Below are positions 41,631-49,795 of a stretch of 64,000 bases of DNA, one piece after another. The notes beneath the pieces were generated by a model. The model searched no databases. It was not told where the DNA came from and was given only the letters and a program-made list of their open reading frames with translations. A program made the position numbers and the translations under genes. Source of the stretch: Aliiroseovarius subalbicans (GTDB taxonomy: Bacteria > Pseudomonadota > Alphaproteobacteria > Rhodobacterales > Rhodobacteraceae); the NCBI RefSeq assembly GCF_022678625.1, contig NZ_JALBYQ010000006.1, positions 1 to 64,000 of the forward strand. The letters are read 5' to 3'. Position 1 is the stretch's first letter, and every line of letters begins with the position of its first letter.

Positions 41631-42401
41631 TCAGTCTCCGTTTAGTTGGCGGCCGATCTCTTCTGCCGCGGCGCCAAACATTTTGGTTACTTCTTCAACC
41701 GGTGGTGCAGGGTGGCCATCGATCCGTTCGATGAATGGGCAGGTCAGGGCGGCGACGGCGTTGCCCGAGGGATCAAGGACTGGAAAAGAGATGTTTGTCG
41801 TGCCGCGCACGGTCTTGGAGGGTTCCACAACACACCCTAAATCGCGCAGCTGATCGAGTTCCTTGGAAAACGTTGTGATGTCGGTCTTGTCTTCACCAAC
41901 GACCAGCTGGTGTTCGTTCAGCATTCGTGCGCGGGCTTCTTCCGACTGGAAGGCTGTCAGAATCCGGCCTGACCCGGTGTTGAAAATGCCGATGACAGCG
42001 CCGGGGCGCAGCGATTGTCGCCAGTTCCCCGGTGCGGAGAATGCAGCGGCGATGACGACATCGCCATCTTCCCAAATTGCCAGGTGACAGGATTGTTCGC
42101 TTTGCAGCGACAGCTGACGCATCCGCGGCTCTGAGATATCCAGCAACCGCCGGCGCGGCGGGTGGGTGTTGGCCAGGACCAGCATCTTGAGGCTGAGCAT
42201 ATAGCGATCACCTTCGGGTGTGCGGGTCACGTAGTTGCGCCGCACGAGCGTATCCAGCATCCGATAATTCTCGTTTGTCGTACGCCCTAGCTCCTTGGCA
42301 ATTTCAGCCTGCGAGAGGGCTCCTGCTGACTTGGCCAGCAACTCCAGAATATCCAGCCCCTTGTCCAGCGCAGGGGCGCGGTATTTGCCATTTTCTTCCA
42401 T
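41631..42401 (-). CDS. IclR-family regulator of the sugar cluster
   Basis: 256 residues from the ATG at 42401; the frame continues upstream to 42461 but would run into the promoter region. Winged helix (APALDKGLDILELLAKSAGA, IAKELGRTTNENYRMLDTL) and IclR effector domain (NTGSGRILTAFQSEEARARM, FPVLDPSGNAVAALTCPF). It heads the catabolic operon and faces the transport operon, so it probably controls both from the shared 130-base region. Confidence 0.88.
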   Translation of the reverse strand: MEENGKYRAPALDKGLDILELLAKSAGALSQAEIAKELGRTTNENYRMLDTLVRRNYVTRTPEGDRYMLSLKMLVLANTHPPRRRLLDISEPRMRQLSLQSEQSCHLAIWEDGDVVIAAAFSAPGNWRQSLRPGAVIGIFNTGSGRILTAFQSEEARARMLNEHQLVVGEDKTDITTFSKELDQLRDLGCVVEPSKTVRGTTNISFPVLDPSGNAVAALTCPFIERIDGHPAPPVEEVTKMFGAAAEEIGRQLNGD

Positions 42402-42528
42402 TGCGAATTGCTCACTCCATTCGTCACAGTGGCAGTTTATCAGACATTTCAGTTGACACAATCAAAATATTCACCAATAAAGCATCATCTCAAATATGAA
42501 TATGCGAGATCGCGATCGGGAGGAAACC
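42402..42528. promoter_or_regulatory. Divergent promoter region of the sugar cluster
   Basis: An AT-rich 127 bases between the IclR gene and the transporter operon. A TTGACA box at 42453-42458 is followed after 17 bases by AATAAA (42476-42481), a plausible sigma-70 promoter for the transporter. GATCGCGATC (42508-42517) is a 10-base palindrome in the leader. The operator itself is not identified with certainty. Confidence 0.5.
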
Positions 42529-43845
42529 ATGCGAAATTTCACGAAAACAGGGCTGGCCACCACGGTGGCAATCGTCCTTTCAGGTGCAGCAAGTGCGCAA
42601 GATTACGGCAGCTTTGAGGATTACACGCTGCGAGTTAAGCTGATCGGTGGCGCGCAATACGAGCCGCTCTACACGTTGATTCCCGAGTGGGAGGCGGCCA
42701 CCGGCGCAAAGGTCGAGATTCTCTCTCGAAAAAGTCACTTTGAGCTGGACCGTGAGATGAAGCAGGACATTGCCGCTGGCAATATCGACTATTGCGTCTT
42801 TTCAAATCACACAAATTTTGCGCCGCAATATGATGTGATGACACAGCCGCTGGACGGTCTGATTGATGCCGACACAATTGCCGCGTTTTCGCCGCTTGTG
42901 ATCAGCCACGCGACGGTGAGTGGAGATCTGTTCTCGCTGCCGCGCCACTCGGACGTGTCCAACATGTTCTATGTGAAGTCGCTCTACGAAGACGAGGCCA
43001 ACAAGGCGGCGTTCGAAAAAGAATACGGCTATGCGCTTACACCCCCGGAGACATGGGCGCAGGCCAGCGATCAGGCCAAGTTTTTCACTGATGCACCTGA
43101 CCGCTATGGCACCCATTTTGCCGGCAAGGATGAAGGTATCACTGGGCGCTTCTATGAAATGCTGGTCGCAGAAGGCGGCGTTTTGTTCGATGACAACTGG
43201 AAGCCAACCTTCAACAGCGAAGAAGGCGTTCGCGCCCTGAATTGGTTTGTTGATCTTTATCAGGCGAAGGCGGTTCCGGCTGGAACAACCAACTATGTCT
43301 GGGATGACCTTGGGCTTGGATTTGCCGCGGGCGCTGTTGCCTATGACCTGGATTGGGCTGGTTGGGCTGCGTACTTCAACGGCAGTGACAGCAAAATCGG
43401 CGGCGACGTCGGTGTGGCATTGGCTCCTAAGGGATCAAGCGGCAAGCGGACCGGTTGGTCGGGCTCGCATACGTTCTCGATCACCAAAGCTTGCGACAAC
43501 AAAGACGCGGCGGCCAGTCTGGTGACATTCCTGACAAGTCAAAACGCTCAGATGATTGAGGCGCGCGCGGGCTTGCTGCCGACGCGGACACAAGTCTGGA
43601 CGGACGTGATTGCCGAGTTCAAGGCAGATGGCAACGCATTCATGGTCGAAGTGTTCGACATCTGGGGGCAATCAATGGCGGATCACGCGTTCACACCGCC
43701 TCTGATCGCCGAATGGGGTGAAGTTTCCAACGCACTGTGGCCACAATTGCAAGCCGCGATTTTGGGCGATGTTACGGCTCAGGAAGCGCTGGACAAGGCG
43801 GCCAAAGAGGTTTCCGAAGTGATGGAAGACGCGGGCTACAACTAG
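42529..43845 (+). CDS. Sugar ABC transporter binding protein
   Basis: 438 residues from the ATG at 42529, with GGAGG 7 bases ahead. A signal peptide (TGLATTVAIVLSGAASA, cleaved before QDY) leads to a family-1 extracellular solute-binding protein (YEPLYTLIPEWEAATGAKVE, LPRHSDVSNMFYVKSLYED, GAVAYDLDWAGWAAYF, GWSGSHTFSITKACDN). It captures the sugar in the periplasm for the two permeases behind it. The ligand is not fixed by sequence; the cluster suggests an L-fucose-like sugar or an oligosaccharide containing it. Confidence 0.88.
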   Translation: MRNFTKTGLATTVAIVLSGAASAQDYGSFEDYTLRVKLIGGAQYEPLYTLIPEWEAATGAKVEILSRKSHFELDREMKQDIAAGNIDYCVFSNHTNFAPQYDVMTQPLDGLIDADTIAAFSPLVISHATVSGDLFSLPRHSDVSNMFYVKSLYEDEANKAAFEKEYGYALTPPETWAQASDQAKFFTDAPDRYGTHFAGKDEGITGRFYEMLVAEGGVLFDDNWKPTFNSEEGVRALNWFVDLYQAKAVPAGTTNYVWDDLGLGFAAGAVAYDLDWAGWAAYFNGSDSKIGGDVGVALAPKGSSGKRTGWSGSHTFSITKACDNKDAAASLVTFLTSQNAQMIEARAGLLPTRTQVWTDVIAEFKADGNAFMVEVFDIWGQSMADHAFTPPLIAEWGEVSNALWPQLQAAILGDVTAQEALDKAAKEVSEVMEDAGYN

Positions 43846-43862
43846 TCCAAGGAATGAAGTTC

Positions 43863-43889
43863 GCCCATTCCGCTACTGGCGGGGTGGGC
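43863..43889 (+). terminator. Intercistronic hairpin behind the binding-protein gene
   Basis: GCCCATTCCGC / GCGGGGTGGGC pairs over 11 bases (two G-T pairs) with a 5-base loop, 18 bases after the stop. No T run follows, so it more likely protects the binding-protein mRNA or partly stops transcription, keeping binding protein above permease. Confidence 0.6.
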
Positions 43890-43952
43890 CGAAACCATCA
43901 TTCGCGCTTCATCTGAATTCGCTTCCTGCTCCTGTATTGGAAATGTATCGCC

Positions 43953-44861
43953 ATGTCGAAATTCTCGCGAGCAATCAGGGATCATGCTGTTCCTCTGGCT
44001 TTGATTGCACCGTCCATACTGGTGATCCTTGTGGTCGTCCTGTTGCCGCTCATGTTTTCCTTCTACACCAGTTTCACCAACTACAGATTGATCCGCCCGG
44101 ACACCCTGTGGGACTGGATCGGGCTGCGTAACTACCAGCGCCTTCTGGCTGATTGGGATTTCTGGGTTGCCTTCGGGCGCACGATTTTATTCCTGACGGT
44201 GGCCTTGAACCTTGAACTTCTTTTTGGGCTGGGGCTGGCACTTTTGGTGAACAAAATCACCTGGGGCCAGCGCACATTGCGCACCATCATGATGTTCCCG
44301 ATGATGTTCTCGCCCATTCTGGTGGGTTTTCAGTTCAAATACGTGTTCAATGACACGATCGGGTTGGTCAATAATGCCCTTCAGTCGTTGGGGTTGACGG
44401 AATTTGCCATCCCGTTTTTGGTTGATCGCTGGCTGGCATTCTTTTCAATCTCTTTTGCCGAGATCTGGATGAGTACATCGATCTTTGCGATCCTTATCCT
44501 TGCCGGGTTGTTCGCCATGCCCAAGGACCCAATTGAGGCCGCGCGGGTAGATGGCTGTTCAAACTGGCAAGTGTTTCGCCACATCACTCTGCCTTTCCTG
44601 ATGCCGTTTATTTTTATCGCGATGACCATCCGGTCATTGGATGTGGCACGAGCCTATGACGTGGTGGACGTGATGACTGGCGGCGGACCTGCTCAACGCA
44701 CGGAACTGCTGTGGACGCTGATCGCACGCACCGCTTACGACGATGCCCGGATGGGGCGTGCCAATGCCATGGCCTACGCCTCGATCCTGCTGTCGATCTT
44801 TTTCACCTGGTACTTCTTCAGAAAACTGATGGATGCCCGCAAACACCTGGGAGCGTTCTGA
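43953..44861 (+). CDS. ABC transporter permease (MalF-like)
   Basis: 302 residues with six membrane segments (first at about 15-35, LALIAPSILVILVVVLLPLM). The EAA loop that contacts the ATPase is EAARVDGCSNWQVFRHITLP (about 195-215). It forms the channel with the next gene, whose ATG overlaps its stop (TGATG). Confidence 0.92.
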   Translation: MSKFSRAIRDHAVPLALIAPSILVILVVVLLPLMFSFYTSFTNYRLIRPDTLWDWIGLRNYQRLLADWDFWVAFGRTILFLTVALNLELLFGLGLALLVNKITWGQRTLRTIMMFPMMFSPILVGFQFKYVFNDTIGLVNNALQSLGLTEFAIPFLVDRWLAFFSISFAEIWMSTSIFAILILAGLFAMPKDPIEAARVDGCSNWQVFRHITLPFLMPFIFIAMTIRSLDVARAYDVVDVMTGGGPAQRTELLWTLIARTAYDDARMGRANAMAYASILLSIFFTWYFFRKLMDARKHLGAF

Positions 44862-45706
44862 TGCCCACCCGCACGAAGACCGTTCTGATCTGGCTGCTGA
44901 CATTCACGGTGATGCTGATTATCTGCATGCCCGGTCTGTGGATCATCCTGTCTGCGTTCCGAACCAACGGGGAAATCCTGACCAAACCGGCAATCTGGAT
45001 CCCGCAGAATCTGACTCTCGACAATTTCAGAGCCATTTTTGGGTTCGGCGAAAACGTTATTGGTGTTCCGGTCAGCAGCTATTTCCGAAATTCTCTGGTG
45101 ATCTCGGTGACGTCGACGTTTCTTGCATTGCTGATTGGCATGACCGGCGGCTATGCCTTTGCGCGGTATCAATTTCCGGGCAAAAGCAGCACGTTCCTGT
45201 GGCTGATGTTGTCACGCACAGTGCCGGGCATCGCGCTTTCTCTGCCGATCTTCATCATCTGGAGCAGGCTCGGGATCATCGACACCAAATTCGGCGTGAT
45301 CCTTGTCTATACAGCTATCAACGTGCCTTTCACCGTATGGCTGACCGAAGGCTTCTTCCGCCAGGTCCCCAACGACCTGAACGAGGCTGCGCAGATTGAT
45401 GGTTGTACCCGCTGGCAGGCATTCTGGAAGATCGAGTTTCCGTTGGCAAAATCCGGGATTGCAAGTGCCGGGATTTTTGCCTTCCTCACCTCATGGAATG
45501 AATACGCGTTGGCAAGCCAGCTGACCCGGTCCACAGACAGCAAAACCCTGCCGGTCGGGCTGATGGACTTCACAGCGCAATTCACCATCGATTGGGCGGG
45601 CATGTGCGCCATGGCCGTGATCATCATTATCCCCGCTCTCATTCTCACTTTCCTTGTGCAAAAGCACCTTATTGCCGGCCTCACGTTCGGCGGCGTCAAA
45701 GGGTAA
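44861..45706 (+). CDS. ABC transporter permease (MalG-like)
   Basis: 281 residues from the ATG at 44861, which overlaps the previous stop by one base; longer readings upstream are out-of-frame shadow. Six membrane segments (first about 8-28, VLIWLLTFTVMLIICMPGLW) and an EAA loop EAAQIDGCTRWQAFWKIEFP. It ends GGVKG, typical of MalG-type partners. Confidence 0.92.
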   Translation: MPTRTKTVLIWLLTFTVMLIICMPGLWIILSAFRTNGEILTKPAIWIPQNLTLDNFRAIFGFGENVIGVPVSSYFRNSLVISVTSTFLALLIGMTGGYAFARYQFPGKSSTFLWLMLSRTVPGIALSLPIFIIWSRLGIIDTKFGVILVYTAINVPFTVWLTEGFFRQVPNDLNEAAQIDGCTRWQAFWKIEFPLAKSGIASAGIFAFLTSWNEYALASQLTRSTDSKTLPVGLMDFTAQFTIDWAGMCAMAVIIIIPALILTFLVQKHLIAGLTFGGVKG

Positions 45707-45709
45707 GAA

Positions 45710-46801
45710 ATGGCTGAAGTTAAGCTTACAAATGTGGTCAAACGCTATGGCAGCGTCGAAGTTGTGCACGGCATTGACCTAGAGATCGCCCACAATGAAT
45801 TTGTGGTGCTGGTTGGCCCATCGGGCTGCGGGAAATCCACCACCCTGCGAATGATTGCTGGGCTCGAAGAGATTTCGGACGGCGAGATCAAGATTGGCGA
45901 AACCGTGGTGAACAACCTGCCACCACGCAAGCGCAACATCTCGATGGTGTTCCAGAACTACGCACTTTATCCGCATATGACGGTTAGTGAAAACCTGGGT
46001 TTCAGTTTGAAGATCGCAGGCAAGTCCGGTGCCGAGATCAGTGCCGCAGTCGCCAACGCCGCGGAGATCTTGGGATTGGGCGATCTGTTGGAGCGCACCC
46101 CGGCGGAATTGTCCGGCGGACAACGCCAACGGGTTGCCATGGGGCGCGCAATCGTGCGCCACCCGGATGTCTTTTTGTTCGATGAACCGCTGTCCAACCT
46201 GGATGCCAAGCTGCGTACCCAGATGCGGGTCGAGATCAAGAAGTTGCATCAGAAAATCAAAACCACGATCGTCTACGTGACCCACGATCAGGTCGAGGCA
46301 ATGACCTTGGCCGATCGGATCGTGATCATGAAGGATGGCCATATTGTGCAGGTTGGCACTCCTCTGGATGTGTTCGAGCGCCCGGTGGACACCTTCGTCG
46401 CGGCCTTTATCGGATCTCCGCCGATGAACTTGATCAATGGCCATATCGAGGCGGACCATGTGGTGTTTAGCGATGGCAATCGCCTACCTGTGCCACCGGA
46501 TTTCACGGGTAAGTTGGCCGATGGGCGTCAGGTTGTATTCGGGTTTCGTGCCGATGTGTTGATGCCAAAGGGGCATACGCTTGCTGAAAGCGGGGTCGTG
46601 ACCGATCTGGATCTCAAAATCGACTTTGCCGAGCCGCTGGGATCGGAATCCATTCTGCTATCAACATTGGGTGGTAAGGAAATTCAGGCGCGAATGCATA
46701 ACCCGCGGCCTGTCAACGAAGGCGAGGTTTTGACCTGCGAGCTGCACCTGGAGAAATGTCACATTTTTGATGCCAGCAGCACCAAGAACCTGAGGGAGTA
46801 A
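45710..46801 (+). CDS. ABC transporter ATPase (UgpC/MalK-like)
   Basis: 363 residues: Walker A GPSGCGKST (36-44), Q-loop MVFQNYALYPHMTV, signature LSGGQRQRVAMGRAI (about 134-148), Walker B VFLFDEPLSNLDA, His switch VTHDQ, and a C-terminal regulatory TOBE domain (from about 240). It energises the importer. It starts 3 bases after the second permease. Confidence 0.93.
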   Translation: MAEVKLTNVVKRYGSVEVVHGIDLEIAHNEFVVLVGPSGCGKSTTLRMIAGLEEISDGEIKIGETVVNNLPPRKRNISMVFQNYALYPHMTVSENLGFSLKIAGKSGAEISAAVANAAEILGLGDLLERTPAELSGGQRQRVAMGRAIVRHPDVFLFDEPLSNLDAKLRTQMRVEIKKLHQKIKTTIVYVTHDQVEAMTLADRIVIMKDGHIVQVGTPLDVFERPVDTFVAAFIGSPPMNLINGHIEADHVVFSDGNRLPVPPDFTGKLADGRQVVFGFRADVLMPKGHTLAESGVVTDLDLKIDFAEPLGSESILLSTLGGKEIQARMHNPRPVNEGEVLTCELHLEKCHIFDASSTKNLRE

Positions 46802-46805
46802 ACTC

Positions 46806-47915
46806 ATGGCAAAGATCACCCATGTCGAAATCATGATGGTTGACCTCAAGCCAAAGGTGCGGCGGGTCGATGCGATCCAGAGTTTCTTGAGCCAGGAAAC
46901 CCCCATTGTCCGGATTACCGATGCGGACGGCGCGGTTGGCGTAGGATATTCTTACACAATCGGCACAGGTGGGCCGTCGGTGGTTGCCTTGCTGGAACAT
47001 ACTCTTTCACCACTTCTGCTGGGGCGTGACGCTGATCGTATTCAGGCGATTTGGAACGACATGTTATTCGCAACCCACGCCACGGCTGTGGGGGCAATTA
47101 CATCTCTGGCGATGGCAGCTATTGATACGGCACTGTGGGATTTGCGCTGTAAGCGAGCGGGTCTGCCCTTGTCCGTGATGGCAGGTGGCGCGAAAGAAGA
47201 TGTGCCACTTTATACCACTGAAGGCGGATGGCTTCACATCGAGGCCGACGCGCTGATTGATGACGCTCTTGCGATGCAGGAAAAAGGGTTTTTGGGCTCG
47301 AAAATCAAGGTTGGGCGCGCCCATCTCAGCGAAGACCGCGCTCGGCTGATTGCCCTGCGCGAAGCCGTTGGACCCGGCTATGAAATCATGACCGACGCCA
47401 ACCAGTCGTTTAACCTGTCAGAAGCCAGCCGCCGCGCGCAGGTTTTGGGTGAAGTCGGTGTCGCCTGGTTTGAGGAACCCTTGCCAGCCGATGATCTGAG
47501 TGCACATGCGCTACTGGCCGCGCAAAGCCCGGTGCCAATCGCAGTCGGAGAAAGCATGTATTCACTGTCGCAATTCAAGGATTATTTGCGCGCAGGTGCC
47601 TGTTCGATTGTCCAGGCCGATGTGGCGCGGGTCGGCGGCATTACTCCATGGCTCAAAATCGCGCATCTTGCCGAGGCGCATAACGTGGCGATCTGCCCGC
47701 ATTTCCTGATGGAGCTTCATATAAGCCTTGTCTGTGCAGTGCAAAATGCACCCTGGCTCGAATTCATCCCACAGCTGGATCTGATTACAAGCGAAGGTGT
47801 GACCATTGAAAATGGACGTGCACGACCATCGGCTGACGCAGGGCTCGGGATTAACTGGGATTGGGATGCAATAGCCATCGGTGCTGTCATGGCCCCAATC
47901 ACCTTCAACGCATAG
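46806..47915 (+). CDS. Enolase-superfamily dehydratase (mandelate racemase type) 1
   Basis: 369 residues. Mandelate-racemase subgroup residues: KxK in GSKIKVG (about 164-168), metal ligands in MTDANQ, WFEEPLP and VGESMY, and a general base His in CPHFLMELH. Members dehydrate acid sugars such as L-fuconate, L-rhamnonate or galactonate. In this cluster it is the leading candidate for the acid-sugar dehydratase that yields the 2-keto-3-deoxy acid. It follows the ATPase gene by 4 bases. Confidence 0.82.
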   Translation: MAKITHVEIMMVDLKPKVRRVDAIQSFLSQETPIVRITDADGAVGVGYSYTIGTGGPSVVALLEHTLSPLLLGRDADRIQAIWNDMLFATHATAVGAITSLAMAAIDTALWDLRCKRAGLPLSVMAGGAKEDVPLYTTEGGWLHIEADALIDDALAMQEKGFLGSKIKVGRAHLSEDRARLIALREAVGPGYEIMTDANQSFNLSEASRRAQVLGEVGVAWFEEPLPADDLSAHALLAAQSPVPIAVGESMYSLSQFKDYLRAGACSIVQADVARVGGITPWLKIAHLAEAHNVAICPHFLMELHISLVCAVQNAPWLEFIPQLDLITSEGVTIENGRARPSADAGLGINWDWDAIAIGAVMAPITFNA

Positions 47916-47924
47916 GGGGCGTAC

Positions 47925-48254
47925 ATGAAACGTATGGCAATGGTGATCGGACTAAAGCCCGAAAAAGTGACGGAATACAAAGAGCTGCACGCTAATGCCT
48001 GGCCCGAGGTTTTGGACCAGATCAGCAAATGCGGCATCCGCAATTACTCGATCTACCTGAAAGAGCCTGAAAACCTGCTTTTTGGTTACTGGGAATACCA
48101 CGGCGACAATTTTGCAGCCGACGCCGCGCGCATGGCCACACATCCCAAAACGCAAGAATGGTGGGCGCTGACGGATCCCTGTCAGACACCGTTGCAAAAC
48201 GTCGCCGAAGGAGAAATGTGGGCCATGATGGAGGAGGTGTTTCACCATGACTGA
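47925..48254 (+). CDS. L-rhamnose mutarotase family protein
   Basis: 109 residues with RhaM-type residues: YKELHANAWPEVLDQI (Tyr and His of the active site), NYSIYLKEPENLLFGYWEYH and WWALTDPCQTPL. It would interconvert the anomers of a 6-deoxy-L-sugar so that the dehydrogenase gets its preferred form. L-rhamnose itself or L-fucose are possible; the enzyme set fits either non-phosphorylating route. Confidence 0.82.
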   Translation: MKRMAMVIGLKPEKVTEYKELHANAWPEVLDQISKCGIRNYSIYLKEPENLLFGYWEYHGDNFAADAARMATHPKTQEWWALTDPCQTPLQNVAEGEMWAMMEEVFHHD

Positions 48255-48360
48255 GGCGCCTCATCCGCAGCTCGAAACCTGCCATTCCGGCAAGCGGCAC
48301 GCCGCAAACATGGGTGGCTGCGAAGCAAGGCAATCTTCTCCGAAATACGGACGTCGCTAA
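48247..48360 (+). CDS. Possible small protein (37 aa) coupling two sugar genes
   Basis: An ATG at 48247, inside the mutarotase end, opens 37 codons to a TAA at 48358-48360, which overlaps the ATG of the next gene (TAATG). GGAGG lies 9 bases ahead (48234-48238). The peptide is polar with two Cys and several His. It may be a real small protein or simply a translated bridge that couples the second dehydratase to the mutarotase. Confidence 0.35.
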   Translation: MTEAPHPQLETCHSGKRHAANMGGCEARQSSPKYGRR

Positions 48361-49466
48361 TGCGTATTGCAACATTGGAGATACGCGCCTGCAAAACAGA
48401 CAGCGATGTTGCTGCCGGTGACCAGTTGAGTGGCGTGGCACGGCGCGACGGGCTTGAATTCCTTGTATACACCGTGGCCACTACCTGCGGGCAATCCGCC
48501 AGCATGTTTGGCTTTGCCGGGGCGAGCGCCGAAGGATCTGCCCATTTGGCCGCTTCGCTCGCCCCGTTCCTTAAGGATCGAGATCCGCGTGACCGCGAGG
48601 CACTGTGGCATGATTTTCGCAAACAGGACCGGTTCTGGAGCTTGCTGCCGATCTATATTTGGGGGCCAATCGATTGCTGCTTGTGGCTTTTGGCGGCGCA
48701 ACAGGCCGGACAGCCCCTGTGGAAATATATCGGCGGATTTCGTGATCAGGTTCCAGTTTACCTGAGTTCGATGTTTCACACCGATCCCGCGCTTTATGTA
48801 TCCGAAGCCCAAGCCGCCAAGGCCGCTGGATACGCGGCGTATAAGCTGCATCCACCCGGCAACTCCATAGATGAGGATCTGGATATCCATGCCGCCTGTC
48901 GCGACGCTGTCGAAGATTTCGGCCTGATGAGCGACCCGGTCGCCTTTATGACCTACCCTGAAGCACTGCGCTATGGCCGTCGCCTTGAGGATCTGGACTA
49001 TCTCTGGTTCGAAGAGCCGATGCAGGATGAAAACATCCCGGCATTGAAGGCCCTCAGCGACAGCCTTGATATTCCGGTTGTCGGCACGGAAACTTTGGCC
49101 AAACACCCCTATTCGGTGGCCCAATGCATCGCAGATCGCGTCGTTGATGTGGTGCGCGCTGATGTCAGTTGGTCCGGCGGGATCACGTCTGTTTTGAAAA
49201 CGGCCCACATGGCCGAGAGTTTTGGAATGAATTGCGAGATCCACACGGCCATCTTTCATCCGCTTGAGATGGTCAATATGCATCTCTGTGCGGCGATTAA
49301 GAATTGCAGCTATCTGGAGCTATTGGCACCTGTGAAGGAGTTCGCCTTTGGCCTGACCGAACCGCTCCCAATCAAGAACGGGATAGCCCATGTGCCGCAA
49401 ACTCCGGGTCTGGGGCGCGATCTGGATTGGGGCATGATAGATAACGCCACGATCATGGCATGTTAG
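48360..49466 (+). CDS. Enolase-superfamily dehydratase (mandelate racemase type) 2
   Basis: 368 residues, not a close copy of the first one. Active-site positions: AAYKLHPPG (K-x-H instead of K-x-K), GLMSDPVAF as the Asp ligand, WFEEPMQDE, VVGTETL and EIHTAIFHPLE for the His. The different first-catalytic motif points to another substrate or stereochemistry. Together with the UxaA-like pair it suggests the cluster accepts more than one acid sugar. Confidence 0.78.
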   Translation: MRIATLEIRACKTDSDVAAGDQLSGVARRDGLEFLVYTVATTCGQSASMFGFAGASAEGSAHLAASLAPFLKDRDPRDREALWHDFRKQDRFWSLLPIYIWGPIDCCLWLLAAQQAGQPLWKYIGGFRDQVPVYLSSMFHTDPALYVSEAQAAKAAGYAAYKLHPPGNSIDEDLDIHAACRDAVEDFGLMSDPVAFMTYPEALRYGRRLEDLDYLWFEEPMQDENIPALKALSDSLDIPVVGTETLAKHPYSVAQCIADRVVDVVRADVSWSGGITSVLKTAHMAESFGMNCEIHTAIFHPLEMVNMHLCAAIKNCSYLELLAPVKEFAFGLTEPLPIKNGIAHVPQTPGLGRDLDWGMIDNATIMAC

Positions 49467-49795
49467 GAGACGTCTTGGTGTCAGATCCAAACCCAAACCT
49501 GCTGCTTCTTTCTGAACACGACAGTGTTTTCGTTGCGCTTGAAGCCATAGCGCGAGGCAAGGCATACGGCCCTGATGGTGCGGTTGTTGAGGTGGCATCA
49601 GCGGTGACACTTGGCCACAAAGTTGCCCGCTACCCGATTTCCAAGGGCGACAAGGTCATCAAATACGGTGTCTCAATCGGGTCCGCGACCCAAGATATTG
49701 CAGCCGGAGAGCATGTGCATGTGCACAACCTGAGAAGCGACTATACAGCCACCCATTTGTTGGAAGAAACCGCGGGAGGGGTGAACGATGCTTGA
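49460..49795 (+). CDS. UxaA-type dehydratase small part (SAF domain)
   Basis: At most 111 residues; a GTG at 49478 is an alternative start. It carries the SAF-like N-terminal domain of altronate/galactarate dehydratases (HDSVFVALEAIARGKAY, HKVARYPISKGDKVIKYG, DIAAGEHVHVHNL). In this family it often occurs as a separate small gene. It overlaps the preceding and following genes by 7-8 bases, so the two dehydratase parts are made together. Confidence 0.82.
   Translation: MLGDVLVSDPNPNLLLLSEHDSVFVALEAIARGKAYGPDGAVVEVASAVTLGHKVARYPISKGDKVIKYGVSIGSATQDIAAGEHVHVHNLRSDYTATHLLEETAGGVNDA

Noticed and set aside
42508-42517. GATCGCGATC palindrome in the leader of the sugar importer
   Set aside because: Too short and too simple to claim as an IclR operator; mentioned only as part of the promoter region.
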